Below are positions 33,851 through 46,784 of a DNA stretch of 64,000 bases, one piece after another. The notes beneath the pieces were generated by a model that saw only the letters and a list, made by a program, of their open reading frames with translations, did no database searches and was not told the origin of the DNA. A program made the position numbers and the translations under genes. The number at the start of each line of letters is the position of its first letter. The first letter of the stretch is position 1. The stretch comes from Selaginella tamariscina (taxonomy: Eukaryota > Streptophyta > Lycopodiopsida > Selaginellales > Selaginellaceae), in the NCBI GenBank assembly GCA_003024785.1, contig PUQB01000802.1:1-64000 (forward strand), written 5' to 3'.

Positions 33851-34452
33851 AATAAGTTTAAACACAAAAATAATATGTATTTTACAAAGAAGAAGCTTAG
33901 TGTTTATTATTGAGTAATAATACTAATTTATTTTTACTAAAAAAAAATTTTGATAAACATAATTAAGACTTAGTTCGAACTATGCTACTAATTTATTTTA
34001 GTAATGAATTTTTAATTTAATTAATTGTAGTAAATGAAGTGAATCGTATTAACATGTATGCATTAAATGCTCAGTTCTGTTATTACATTTGAATTAATTA
34101 AATACATTAATATGAATATTATGTAATATAATATAATAGCTTATGTAAGGCTGCTCAGAATGATTATCTTTAGATATGCAACAATGCGAACAAAGATAAA
34201 TTTCTTTTTCAAAGGTTGTTTTAATTTAGACGACTTCAGTTAAATTAACTATGTGTGTGATATGTTTTATGTTACTCCTATATATAACTTTATATATAAC
34301 ATAGGACATTATTAATATATTTTAATTCTATATTGCATTATTAGAAAGTTAGTAAACTTATCTAATTATTTTTATTAATTAATATCACAATCTTTTTAAA
34401 TATATTCTTTTATATTTACAACATATGTATTATTAATACGAGTACATAGCAA

Positions 34453-35399
34453 TCAGGATTCACTCACAAACACAGATATCTTGTCCAGAAGCTTGATCGT
34501 GTCCTCACACTCAAGATCCCCATAGAAAGCATGACTCGCATTCTCATAAACCACAAACTCAACATCCTTATTAAGTTCTCAGCACCTCCACATACTCAAC
34601 CTCTCTATCATGCAGTACGTCCTCCCCTCCAGCAATCACAAGTGTTCTCGGCAAATCAAACTCTGCGCACTCCCTCAGCTTCGCCGGCACGTTAGAGTAA
34701 GCATGGTCCCTGTTCGAGTCTTCCGGAAGTGCAAACTTCCACAGTATGTCACACATCTCTGTCGAGATCGAACCCCTCGGATTTCAACTCTGAGTTTGTA
34801 CGCGAAACTCCACCAAAGAACGGCTGTATGAGGATCTGAGCAGCAATGTTCAAGTTCAAGTTTCTCTCTTTTAAGATTTGCAGTGAGACATGGTGTGCAA
34901 TGTTACCGCCCGCGCTATCCCCATGACAAACACCCTCGACAAGTCTGCACCTATCTCAGATGCTTCACACTCCAGCCACTTGATAGCTGCCAGTCCGTCC
35001 TCGTAAGCCGCTGGAAGCCGGTGTTCCGGTGCCAACCGGTAGTTAACAGACACAAAAATGATACCCAGCTGCGGACATAGTTCCTCACGAATCTATCAAA
35101 GTCTGGATAATCCGCACTCGCCATGAGAAACCCACCACCATGGTAAAATACCACGACGGGTAGCAGCTTGCTCTGTCTTCCTGGGTTTGGGGATTAGAGA
35201 GAGAGAGAGAGAGAGAGACAGTTACCTGTTTGGGGAGGTACACTCTCACCCACAGATTTTTGTCCTTATCAATTGTGAAGTCTTTAGTCGCCACTCCATC
35301 GACAAAGTCGGGATTTGCAGGAACTGTTGAGATCGACTGACGGACAAAGGAACCATCCGGATGCAGAGTGAGACCAGGAAGCGCAATGCTATCGTCCAT
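34453..35399 (-). CDS. Plant carboxylesterase (CXE, GID1-like hydrolase), frame-broken
   Basis: The start is at 35399 (MDDSIALPGLTLHPDG). Exon 1 ends in LWVRVYLPKQ. A 53-bp GT-AG intron (35173-35225) containing a CT repeat joins it in phase to VVVFYHGGGFLMASADYPDF, the oxyanion-hole HGGG. Then follow VSVNYRLAPEHRLPAAYEDG, a G-D-S-A-G-G nucleophile motif readable only in a shifted frame near 34925, LPRTLVIAGGEDV with the catalytic Asp, and NASHAFYGD with the catalytic His, ending at 34453. These enzymes hydrolyse ester metabolites or, in the GID1 branch, bind gibberellin; with His in the triad, an esterase is more likely. Four frame breaks (about 35088, 34925, 34765 and 34585), two of them single-base losses from C or G runs, leave every domain recognisable. 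Confidence 0.75.
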
Positions 35400-35529
35400 G
35401 GCTACAGACACGGGATACTCTTATTGTGATATTATTAGTATTATAAATGTGACAGGACGTTTAAATTTTATTTGTTTTTAAATATTAAAAATCAAAGAAT
35501 AAATATATAAATTATGTGTTCTTTCCTTG

Positions 35530-35958
35530 GTTTATTGTCTATTCAAGAGTCGCTTGAATTATATTCTCCATATACAAATATGTTAATTAAATATATAACA
35601 TAACAATTCAAGAAATTTGATCGATATTTCTCATATCAAATTTCAGCGTATAAAGAATTAATATACATGCAAATCAATATATAATATTCAAGTTTAACAA
35701 TGTTAGATATGTTGATTAATGTTACACGGTATTATTTGTTTTTGGTTCTTTATAATTATGTATGGGGTCCATGATATACTTAAAATATGATAAAGACATA
35801 TATGTATAATAAGCTAATGAATTACATATGATAAGTGATGTAAAACAACCTTAAATAATAAGAATAATTGTCAATATCAACGTGGCTGCAACATACCTTT
35901 CATCAACTACAGAAAGCTACGTTTGAACTGTGTGTGTGTGTGTGTGTTGTGTGTGTGT

Positions 35959-35999
<41 letters not shown>

Positions 36000-36080
36000 A
36001 AATTTGTTAAAATACAAACTATATTGTATTTTATTAAAAGAAGCTAATACACACCGAGCAAAGAAGAGCAAGATGACCGA
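35530..36080 (+). repeat. Unclassified dispersed repeat, copy 5
   Basis: 'tattcaagagtcgc', 'ttcaagtttaacaatgttag', 'aattatgtatggggtccat', 'taagtgatgtaaaaca', 'gtggctgcaacatacctttc', 'aaagctacgtttgaactg', (GT)n-(GA)n at 35928-35997 and 'gaagagcaagatga' appear in the family order. It begins directly upstream of the carboxylesterase start. Confidence 0.5.
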
Positions 36081-36130
36081 ACGAACGTTTAAACGTGTTA
36101 ACGAACGTTAAACGTGTTAACGAACGTTTT
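36076..36130. repeat. Short palindromic tandem repeat (AACGTGTTAACGAACGTT)
   Basis: The block 'aacgtgttaacgaacgtt' is repeated two to three times with small variation, giving interleaved palindromes (GTTAAC, AACGTT). Confidence 0.6.
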
Positions 36131-39100
36131 CTCTTTATAATTATTAACGTATTTAATTACCTTAAATAGTATTAACTTAATTTTGTGATACGGGATCAAG
36201 TTAAGGGTTAAAAATTTCAGTTTAACACTATTTATGAATTAATTTTATTTGTTTTTTTATAATAAGATTTCATATTTCTCAACCTTAACATATCAAAGTT
36301 TTATTTGAAAAAATACAATATATAAATATGATATATATATAGACAATTCAAACTACATGTGAAAACATGGAGGTCTTATTTAATATTCTTAAAGATACTT
36401 AAATTTCTTTAGACTGAATATTCTTAGTATATTTCAGCATATTCTTATGATTAATGGTTCAATTGCATCTTACTAATTTGTCTTTAGCAAATTTACATTG
36501 TTATTTCAATATTAATTTAGATAAGTTTAAATTTTCTTTATTAAAATTAAGTAAATTTTTTATTGTGGAGATAGAGTGTGTGTAAATATTTAGATATGAC
36601 CATAACATACTTTGTAATAATAGAATATCACCGAGGAAGTAAACTCTCAAACATTCATTAGGCATTTAAAAAAGCTAACTTTAACATATAGTTCATAATT
36701 AATTTATATTATTAATAATGTTGTAGTGACATAGTTGGTTTGTTTGGAACTTAATAATATTTTTAAAATTAAGCTTAAAAATTAATATTTAAAATTTAAT
36801 GCGACACAATAGAATTAAAATATATTAAATTAAAGTATGACAGCATATGTGTTGTTTATTGGACTCTTATTCATGTTATACTTATTTTATATACAATTTA
36901 TATTTATGTTTTTTTAATCTACATATTTGTAAATGATTTATGATATTGATATTATAAGGCCCACCAATTTCTTTTAATGTTATTCATCACTTTGAGCGCG
37001 ATAGTTCTACACACCACATAGCTTATGACTAGTTAAATTAAGATTAAAAAAATGATTTTGATATTCATTATTATAATTCTTATTAAACCACATAATTTAC
37101 TCATTAAACTAGTAATTATCTCATTTGTTAGCCATGTGAGTTATATATGTATATATATATATGAATGTTATTCATGAATCTTTTTTTTTGTAACATGGTA
37201 TTAAAGTTAGATTTGTGATAATTTTTGGAGAGAGTGTTTTAAGATTTTATGTTTTTTTAATGTAAATTTCCTTTTATAGTGCAACATGAAGCTAGTTTGA
37301 AAAGGTAATGATCTTTTAAATTATCCATTAGGCAAGATTATCTATTAGTGGAGTTTTTTTAATATTTAAGTCTTTATTTAATGCTTGGATTAATGATTTA
37401 TTTGTATGGAATAAGAAGAATCGTTTTACTTAAGGACTTATATTATATGCTTTAAAAATCTATATTTAAACTTTTATTATTATTTATTAAACTTATGTTG
37501 AAGTTTGAATGTATTTGCATCGTATATATATTTTTCATGCTGCCCAAGAAGTTTAAATTTTATTATTATTTAAAGTCATTAAAGTATGATTACACTTGTA
37601 ATTTAGTTAAACACTAAATACATTCAAATGTTTTGACTTTTTTAAAGATATTGTCCATTGTTAAATCTTATATTATTATTGCTTTTGAGTTATTTATTTA
37701 ATAAATATTTGCCCATTCTTAACTATTGAAGCATTAAAGTATAATTACATTCATAATTTAAATGAAGATTTTAACTATTTTAAAATATTATTAAATAATT
37801 ATTTATTATTGAATCTTCCATTACTTATAACTAAGAAGTTAATCATTTAATAGATATTTGTCTCTTTCTAATTAAAAATTTATTATTTAAAAAATGTATT
37901 GTAACTTAAGTGAACATTTTGATAACAATTATTTATTAAATCTTATATTGTTTCTTATTAAAATCGTTATTTCAATCTCTTTTATTTTATTAATTATTAA
38001 GATAAATCAAATTCATAACTTCTTTCAGTAATCATTATAAACAAATGCAATTATGTATAATAGAGGTGCATATTATATGGTCGTAAAATATACATAATCA
38101 TAAATTATCATAATATTTTTATATTAAATCGATTGAGTAAAAGTAATTACTTATATGAATTATAATTCAATTAATTTAATCATGATGTGTAATATTAACT
38201 TTAATACATTTATCTTATTATGTTATTTTAGATCGATCATATTATATTTTATGATGTTTACAATGTACTTTAAAGCTTTAAAGATAACATTCTTAAACTT
38301 TTTAATTAAGTTCACAAGGGAGTTATTTATGTGGCTTTTATTCTTTATTTTGTTTTATAATGTTCTAATGGTTAACATAAAATGACTTCAGCATATTACT
38401 TTAGAAAAACCTTTTTATCATTATAATTATTATAATAATAAATAATTATGCTAGACAATTTGTATTGCTAATTTTTATGATGCAAAACAAGCACAACATA
38501 AAACAAAAGATAAAGCTCATATTCAAAATGTTAAAATATGTTAATATTATATTAATAAATTAAATTTTACCTTTGGACATCATATTTATTATAGGTTCTA
38601 GAGTTATTGTTCACATGATTTTGAATAAATCTTTACTTTTTAATTATCGCTATTTAATTATTCCTTATATTCATGGAAATGATAATTTACTTTAATTGTT
38701 AATATTACACTCCTTTTCATGTTCAAGTTATTCTTAATCTTTTTATGTACCTAGTGAAATTTATTACATATTAATTGACTCATATATTTAATTATCATTA
38801 TTCAATTGATTCTTAAGTTTATAATTTTATTTATTACAACTATGTAATTATTTCATGTTAATAATATATAAGCTTTGTTGTTATTCAAGCAAGTCATAAC
38901 AACATGATTCTTTTAAAAAAAATTATTATTAATTTTATTTATTTATTGTAAGTTTGATTTGGATTCGTGAGGACTTCTTTTATTTCCGATATGAATAACA
39001 CCGATGCACTAAAAATTCAGCAAAATTATCTGTTATAATAACAATATTACTTGTTTTAACTTAAATTAAGAGCTTGTTAAGAGATGGTAACTGTTAAAAG

Positions 39101-41390
39101 GTTTGGGCTTTAAAAGATGAAAATTAATTTTATTATGAATAATTTTTTTTTACTTTCCCATTTAAACCTTTTCATTCTTGTTAATTGTGAAACACATGCT
39201 TTGGAAAAGCTCACATAAAGTTTTTCATACTTTGTTTTTTTTTAACTTGTCCTTTCATATTTATGTGGTTCATTTGTTTTCTTTTATTTTTATTAACGAC
39301 TTCATTTATGTTTACAATATTTATTTTTTGAAGCTTAAGTTAAAGTGTTTTTTTTTACTTTTGTTTGTTAAAAAAATCTTGTTAAGCTTTAAATTGAACA
39401 TATTTTATAACGGTTTCATTAAAATAATAAAGAAATTTAAAAAATGAATTTTTTTTAATTTTTATGCAACTGATGGGATTATTTATGATCTTATTATACC
39501 TATACACCTTAACAAAATGATATTTTGTGCCATCCAATGTGAGATTTGTGTTTTGATAGTGTCAAAGTATTATTAAGAAGGGAAATGTTGTAATTATGTT
39601 TAAAACTTATTATTTATTCTTTTATTAATTATTTTCTTCATATAAGCCAGTTTAGTAAATGATTAGATGTGAATCTTTTATACATAGTTAAATGGTTATC
39701 ATTTGTTTATATCTTACATGCTAAGGTTATATTTTTAAGATACAAATAAACTAAGACATACAAGCTTTATGCTTGTAATTTAACATGTATTATTATTAAT
39801 CATGATTGGGTTTTTCATAAAGATTAAATGGTTTTACCACTTCATAATGTTGTTATTTTTGAAGTTAATCAAGAGCTTTAACTTGTTATTAGATAAAAAG
39901 TACGTTTTTACTCTCCTTATTAATGAATCATTTTATTCATTATTACTTTCTTCCTCCATTCAATTTTGATGCAAAAGTTATTTTTTAATAATTTTATGGA
40001 GTAATTTTTGATGTTGAAGATAATAATATTAATTATCACTACAACTTGAATCACAAAATCATTCTTAATGAGAATCGAACTCGGATTACTCTAATATTAA
40101 ATGTCAAGATCATTTTCTATGGCCCTTAGTCACGATAACCTAGGTTTATTTGGGTTTTTTTTCCACATATCTCATATCTCATAATTTTATTCACTCACCA
40201 AGTTAAAATTATAACAATATAAATTTTCAACAATGTGAACAGTGGTTTAAGGTTATATTAGTTGCTTATTACACAAAAAAACTTAGGAATTGATTGAGTA
40301 ATCTTTACCCAAGTGATCGACACTCAGTTAGAACTATGACAATATGAATTTTCCATAATGTGAACAGTGGTTTGAGGTTATGTTAGTTGTTTATTACACA
40401 AAGAAATTTAAGAATTAATTGAGTTATCAATTAATCATCAAATAATCAAGTGCAAATGAATTTTTCACATAAGAATGAAAGTTAATAGAAGATTTAACTT
40501 GGTTGGTGGCTAAGGGTTTCTCAAGTTACATGAGTGGATTATTATGATACTTTTTTAATTTGTTTTACCATATATGCATATTATTGGTGTATGCTATTGA
40601 GTGTTAAAATTTTTCATCCATCGTATGAATGTTAAATAACCTTTTCAAATGGTGACTTGTGTGAAAAAATCTACCAAAAGATTGTTCAATCAAGGTCCAA
40701 ACATTTTATTATCACTTGCATAAGTTTTATGTGGATTAAAACAAACATACATTAATATTCCGTTATTTCTCTCTAATTTATATTTGAAGTTTAATGTTAC
40801 TGTATGTTGAATGTCGTTCTAAATAAGCTATGTGAAATGTGTTTATTAAAATAGAATTGGGTTCAATACTCAGCATTATCAGGCTCTTGTAATTGTTCAT
40901 TTATTAATTTGATTAAAATTGTTTTAATTAATTTATGTAAAACAATCTTAAACTTACTGGGTACCCTGCCGCAACCTTACGTTATAACTTACAGTACCCT
41001 TACTTATTGGGTACATTTTTTGCAGATTGGGTATTACTATTTGACAAGGTACCCAATTTAGTATTATTATTAAAACATAAAATAGCTTTAATTAAATTAA
41101 AAAATAACTATTTATGTGGTTACCCATAGTCCACACGTGTCCGAAGAAAATTCTATTTGTTGTGAGAACCACATAGAGTGCACACGAGTTTGTGTGTGTT
41201 TTTATGTGGACATATGTCTGTGCACGTGTGTGTGCGTTATATGCACAAGTTGCAACATATAGCCTGAGTTTTCCATTTATCATATGTATGTATATACTTT
41301 ATGCATACATATATACATAACCAAATACATATATAGAAGACTTGGTACGTTTCTGGTTGTTTAGAAGAGAATATATATAATTGGAATTAT
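36131..41390. other. Very AT-rich intergenic DNA
   Basis: About 5 kb of A/T-dominated sequence. A direct duplication of about 110 bases is seen near 40205-40300 and 40318-40420 ('tgtgaacagtggttt-aggtta', 'ttattacacaaa', 'gaattgattgag'). A tRNA-like B-box (GAGTTCGATTCTC on the minus strand, 40070-40084) is noted. No coding region is supported. Confidence 0.55.
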
Positions 41391-41405
41391 GTACACATGT
41401 AATTG

Positions 41406-41837
41406 TTAATCAACCCATATAGACTCAAATGGGAGCGTATCAAATAGTTTCTCTATGGTATCTTCTTTAGAATCTTCGTATTCGTATGGAACTTGTTTTG
41501 AAGAACGATTTAAATTAAATCTTGCCTCCCATGGAGCATTGCCAGCCTCTGTTTGATAGAAGCCTTGGTTTGCCACCATCTGATCAACAACGTAATTATA
41601 TTTTAATATAATTATAATATTATCATTTTATTGTATATATAACATCATATTACCTCATGAGTTTGCAGAAGTTTCTCCTTGATGTTCGGAACTTGATGTC
41701 TCTACATAATCATCATATATGTGACAGATATAGACATGGAGATATTATACATACATAATGAGCTTAATTATTTAACTATACCTTAAGAGCAAACGCATCT
41801 TGGTTTGAAACGCACAGAACCTTGGGACGTAGAAATC
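41406..41837 (-). CDS. Small three-exon gene, unrecognised, possibly 3' part of a larger gene
   Basis: Three minus-strand exons join in one frame through GT-AG introns: 41782-41837 (FLRPKVLCVSNQDAFALK), 41654-41701 (RHQVPNIKEKLLQTHE) and 41406-41579 (MVANQGFYQTEAGNAPWEAR, then SSKQVPYEYEDSKEDTIEKL, ending FESIWVD). The reading frame is open throughout, the junction phases agree, and the composition contrasts with the AT-rich flanks, so this is probably a real gene end. The first exon has no ATG and starts after an acceptor-like 'ctacagcag', so an upstream exon should exist beyond 41840; I could not find it. I do not recognise the family. Confidence 0.45.
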
Positions 41838-42124
41838 CTGCTGTAGTAGAGGGACATTTTAATAAATCAACAGTATGTGAATTACAGACTGAATTGCGAA
41901 GAGCATCCATTTTATTTTTTTTTTCTGATTAGGGGAATTTCCCAATTATTCATTTGGTATGTGTGCCGTTTATATGACCCATTTGATGTTAATATGTTAC
42001 TCTCAAATTTGGTTGCTGCCTACCAGTCAAAAATTAAAAGTACAAATATATTAAAAAAAAAAAACATTTAAATATATTGACCAGTAGGTTTAGTGCTCGT
42101 CAGCATGATAATAATGTTTAAAAA

Positions 42125-42235
42125 ATTGTTGCCCAGAATCGAACCCAGGTAGAAGTTATGAAATGAAAGTTCTTTCGTGGAATCGAACTCGGGCCAATAA
42201 TAAAAAAATAGTTGCGGCTATGCCAACTACATCTT
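42125..42235 (-). repeat. tRNA-derived SINE-like remnant
   Basis: On the minus strand TAGTTGGCATAGCCGC (42213-42228) is followed about 20 bases later by CCCGAGTTCGATTCCA (42178-42193), resembling A- and B-boxes of an RNA polymerase III promoter. A second B-box-like CCTGGGTTCGATTCTGG follows at 42133-42149, then a T run. No cloverleaf can be folded convincingly, so a SINE or tRNA relic is more likely than a functional tRNA. Confidence 0.35.
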
Positions 42236-42671
42236 CGTTTTTTTAAGTGTTTATAATTGAATACGAAAACGTATACTTGATATCTACGACAAAACAAAAT
42301 AGGAACTTAATGAATATTCAACGTGAATTAATTAATTCAAGTGACTGACGCGTTTAACAAGTCAATACAGTGTTTTAAAGCCGTGTTCAACTCGATGAAT
42401 ATATTCTCACTCAATCATTCAAAAGTATATACGTAGTATAATCATATACATGCCTCTCATTCATTGGTAGTTTCTTACTGATGAAATGAAACGTCCAACT
42501 ACAGTAGATTTGGATAACTCTCACACAATATCCACAAAAAAACACTGTACATTCCATTTAGAAATTATCATTATATTCTCTATACTGTACACTTTGATTT
42601 CGATCCATATACCACTTATCCCCTGTTTCTATACAACTATATACACTGGGAGAGAAAAGAGGAGAAATTCT

Positions 42672-43057
42672 TCAAAATACCCAGGCTCCTTCCCATCCTG
42701 CTTGATACTGTTCATCTTCCTCCTCGTCTGTCCAGTATTCTTCCTCAGTGTCAGCAGAGTGATTCGAATTCCCTTGTAGAGCCTCATAAGCCGCCGTGAT
42801 CTGATTGAATTTGGGTACACAGTGCTTCCCTTGCAGACATCTGGATGGTACTGAAGCGCTAGTCCCGGTAAGCGCTCTTGATGTCCTGCTTCGTGCTCCC
42901 GGTCTAAGTCCGAGAGCCACATATGAATCGCCCTTATAAGCAGGATTTGTTGAAATCGATTTCTGTGATGTGTACTTGGCTGTTGCTTGTGATGATCTTC
43001 TGGGTCGCACCGGATTTGTACAACAAGGGGAAAATTCATGCTCGATTGCAGTGCCAT
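42672..43057 (-). CDS. J-domain protein, probably plastid-targeted (DNAJ11/20-like), frame-broken
   Basis: The start at 43057 (MALQSSMNFPLVVQ) opens a Ser/Arg/Lys-rich, transit-peptide-like leader (RRSSQATAKYTSQKS in the next frame). The J-domain follows: DSYVALGL, then KQDIKSAYR, LALQYHPDVCKG with the HPD motif, and KHCVPKFNQITAAYEALQ, with an acidic tail (DTEEEYWTDEEEDEQY) ending at 42672. J-domain proteins stimulate Hsp70. At about 130 residues it fits small plastid J proteins. Three single-base losses sit in G or G/A runs (about 42875, 42892 and 42838), and one more shift lies in the leader. A 21-bp repeat array lies directly upstream. Confidence 0.75.
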
Positions 43058-43079
43058 TCAAGGATTTATCGACGAATTT

Positions 43080-43157
43080 AATGAAATTCTATGAGAATTG
43101 AATGAAATTCTATGAGAATTTAATGAAATTGAATGAAATTCTATGAGAATTTAATGG
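43080..43157. repeat. Tandem repeat (AATGAAATTCTATGAGAATT, about 3.5 copies)
   Basis: Units of 21 bases, AATGAAATTCTATGAGAATT plus G or T, are repeated three times with one truncated copy. They lie in the immediate upstream region of the J-domain gene. TTCTATGAGAA is itself an imperfect heat-shock-element-like inverted pair (nTTCnnnGAAn would be exact), so a role in heat response is possible but speculative. Confidence 0.7.
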
Positions 43158-43845
43158 AAGAATGAACTACTGACCTAAAGAGTGTAGGATCCTCTTGCTT
43201 ATATAGCAAGAAAGGTTATAAAGATAAGTCATTAGATAAGCTTGATTAAGTAGCGGATTAGAGAAAATTTGAAATGTTTAATAATGGATAAGTCTGAACA
43301 AATAGATTTAGGGTGTTCTTCGACTGGCACGTTGGCATCGTATTATTTATGTTGTGTACGTGTCATTGCCACTGTGGAGTACAGTTTTTTGGCGTGGAGT
43401 GTGATAGGTTTGACGTGGCTTTTACGGACGGGCGGTGTACTTTCGCTTTTTAGGTTAAGTAATTCACACGGTTAGCGTTTGCGACGTGGAAGCTTCGATT
43501 TTATCATGCCAAATCTGTTTATCGTACATTTCAATTTAAATATTAATTTATATAATTTGAAGCGTTTTAGTTTGTTAAAGTCTCACTGCAAAATGGTTTG
43601 CGAGCAGAGTCGAACCTCCGACGTATGTTATGACAGTAAAATCGAGTTACATGAGTATATAAATGCTTGTAAATATAAAATGATAAAGTGTGTTTGAAAA
43701 AATGATTAAAACTTTTTTTCCGCGGAAACGAGCGGTATCGAGCTTTACCATTCTTAGGTAGACATGAAATCCATTGCTTTTCATGAAACCTCACCATTTT
43801 TATACATTTTCTTGAGCTGGCCAAGAAGGGAGAAGGACCAACAGA

Positions 43846-45007
43846 ATGCGCAAGGCGATGGCGCTTCCCCTCCGCGGCTTGATCCTGCTTCTCCTCCTTT
43901 TCGTTAATCCTTCGCAGGTAAATCCATGTTTTGTTCTTGTTTTTCCGTGTTCTTCAGGTATTTCAATCCTCTGTTCATCCAAAGATTAAGGAAAAACCGG
44001 TTTTTTCATCTTTTGTTCTATGATTTTGCCGATTCTTGTCCGTTTTTCATCGATTCTTGGCTTGTTCATCTGAAAAATCCGTGGATTTTTCCTCTTTTTC
44101 CGTGTTTTCGCAAGGATTTCGTAATCTTTGTGTGTGTTCCGCATTGATTCTTGCATGCCGATTCATGAAATCTTAAAAAATCCAGGTTTTTATGTGCTTT
44201 TGTTCCGATGTTCTTGGTCGATTCCTTCATGCATTCATTCGCATTTGACGGATAACGTTCTTTCTTTCTAGGGATTCATCGGCGTGAATTGGGGTAACAT
44301 GGCGTCGCATCGGCTCCCGAGAGACGTAATGCTCCAGTTGCTGAGCGCCTCCAATATAACTCGGATTAAGCTCTTCGATGCTGAACCAGAAATCGTGGAG
44401 ATCTTCGCCAACAGCGGCATGGAACTCATGATCGGGATTCCGAACGAGATGCTCGAGAGAATTGCCTCAAATCCACAGGCCGCCATCGATTGGGTTAAGG
44501 AGAATGTCACTCGCCATTTGCCTTCCGTCAAAATCAGGTCCGTTTCTTGCCGCATGAATCTTTGTTTCTCGTATCAATTTATTAACGTATTGTATAATTT
44601 ATTGGGTCATTATATATAATCTGCTGGGCCAAGCGGAATATATCCCATATGTTATAAATGCTTCACTTATACATCCTCTGTATGTGTTATGGAGTTACCG
44701 CTTTAACGTTTTTTTTATACCGCTTTTTAGAGTTTTTTTAATATAATCTATTTTATATAATATACTGGGTAGAATAATTTTACTGGGTCAAATAAAATGC
44801 TTCACGTCCCTTTTTTAATGAACATATATGTGTGTGTGTGAGAGAGAGGGAGTATTCTTATGGAAGTTACCTCTTTATATACTGTCTGTTTTAGAGTTTC
44901 ACAAACACAATTTCACATATATGTTGAGTTTCCCCACAGAACGTTAATGTGCATATATAACTCTCAATGACCCTCGACGCCGGAGTTGTCATTCTCATGT
45001 GTACTCC

Positions 45008-45078
<71 letters not shown>

Positions 45079-46784
45079 ATATATGCACGTTTATCTTGAG
45101 CATCTCTACCATTTATGATGGTATGTGTATACATAGTATACTGCGTCTTAGATGGTTGTCTATGCTACATTATATATACAAACAATCCTGTAATTATTTT
45201 GTTTATTTTATATTTTACAGCCATGTAGCCGTGGGTAACGAACCGTTTCTAAGGGCTTACAACGGAACGTACTCAGACGTAACATTACCAGCAGTTAGAT
45301 CGATCCAGGCAGCATTAAGCAAGGTTGACACCGATGAACCAATTAAGGCAGTAGTCCCACTAAACGCTGATGTCCTCAGTAACGCCGGGTCCATCCTGCC
45401 GTCAGCGGGCATATTCCGTCCGGACATCCAGACACTCATGGAATCTCTCATATCTTTCCTGGCCCGACACGATGCTCCGTTTGTGGTAAACATATATCCT
45501 TTCTTAAGCCTTTACCAGGATGCACACTTTCCTAGAGAGTTTGCATTCTTTGACGGAAGTTTGAGTCCTGTTAACGACTTTGGCAACATGTATACAAACG
45601 TCTTTGATGCGAGTTATGATCTTCTGGTTTCTGCATTGAGGAAGAATGGGTTTTCGGAGATGGAGATTATTGTTGGAGAAGTTGGATGGCCGACTGACGG
45701 AGAGCTTAATGCTAATCCGATAATGCTCAACGATTTAACCAGGCACTTATAAGACACGTCTCAAGCAACGATGGTATGATATTATTATACTCGTTGATAT
45801 ATGTGTATATATACTCTCAGTACACATATCAATTTGCATTATCTTGACTTACTTTAGGATAAGTGGACTATCAGTGCACTTAACATTTCGTTATTCTATA
45901 ATAATATAGCGTAGAGACAGTGTGTGTGTGTGTGGAGCAGTTCGTAGATTAGAAAGAGGTAACAAAGATATTAAGAGTTATATCGAAGTATCTATGTATA
46001 TATTGAATGTTCATATGTCAATTAACATGGACGGGAAGTTTTCCGTGTATCTAGGTATAAACTATGTGTCGATTGTGTTATTTCACAAGTATACGCACAC
46101 ACACGCCTTTATAAACAAGTGTATATATAACATTACTAAACACGATTATCACACGGTGTTTTAGGTACTCCACTACGTCCAGGCCGGCCTTTAGACGTAT
46201 ACTTATTCGCCTTAATGGACGAGGATCAGAAGAGCATACTTCCTGGCAACTTTGAGCGACACTGGGGAATATACAGATACGATGGAAGACGAAAATACAG
46301 TCTGGACATCATGGGTTCAACCCTTATGAACGCATCAGACAACGTCAAGTATTTACCATCGAGGTTGTCTAATCTATACATGTCTACGTGATATATTTAC
46401 GTGCCTGTTTTACATACATACGCTTACATCCACTATGTATACAGGTGGTGCGTATTAAACCCAGACGGGAATATGACAAAGCTGGCGACGAACGTAGACT
46501 ACGCGTGCACACACGGGGACTGTACGGCGCTGGTGTACGGAGGGTCGTGTAACAACATTGGGAATAACGGGAATGCATCGTATGCATTTAACAGCTACTA
46601 TCAGATCAATAACCAGCAGGATTCGAGCTGTGTCTTCGACGGTTTGGGTATGGTTACCAACGTTAACCCTTCAGCAGGTACTTGTGAGTTTAGTATTCAG
46701 TTAAGTCCTTCTGAGTCTGCTGGCTTTCAGTTGAGGTCTATTAATCTGGTTTCGTGGTTGTTACTAGTGTTAGTACTAGTTTGA
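43846..46784 (+). CDS. GPI-anchored glucan endo-1,3-beta-glucosidase (GH17 + X8), gene 1
   Basis: Five exons: 43846-43917, 44272-44537, 45221-45773, 46165-46363 and 46445-46784, all GT-AG with matching phases. Exon 1 encodes the signal peptide ([19 protein letters not shown]). The GH17 barrel has [15 protein letters not shown] with the acid/base Glu and [10 protein letters not shown] with the nucleophile Glu. The X8 callose-binding domain starts at RWCVLNPDG and has the expected Cys pattern ([16 protein letters not shown]). A hydrophobic tail ([12 protein letters not shown]) signals a GPI anchor. The enzyme would trim callose at the cell wall or plasmodesmata. One base is missing near 45716 (probably CCC read as CC), truncating the product at 45752 as written; the joined length would be about 476 residues. 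The gene converges on its paralogue 64 bases away. Confidence 0.85.
45008..45075. repeat. (TA)n-(GA)n microsatellite, GH17 gene 1 intron 2
   Basis: About 11 TA units run directly into about 22 GA units. Confidence 0.95.

Larger units (their letters stand above)
31080..34440. other. AT-rich DNA between the J-domain fragment and the carboxylesterase
   Basis: It holds repeat copies 3 and 4 (below) and a (TA)n tract at 33322-33382. Near 31230-31270 there is a short inverted pair (cgaaatttgaaatttgaattcgaatttcaaatctg), one arm being AAATTTGAATTCGAATTT. No gene is supported. Confidence 0.5.

Noticed and set aside
34453..35399. Carboxylesterase as a gibberellin receptor GID1
   Set aside because: The catalytic His is kept (NASHAFYGD), whereas true GID1 receptors have replaced it, so an ordinary CXE esterase is more likely.
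38155..39447. Hydrophobic frames of 76-89 codons resembling small membrane proteins
   Set aside because: They arise from T-rich DNA (Phe/Leu/Ile codons); there is no composition change against flanks and no homologous motif.
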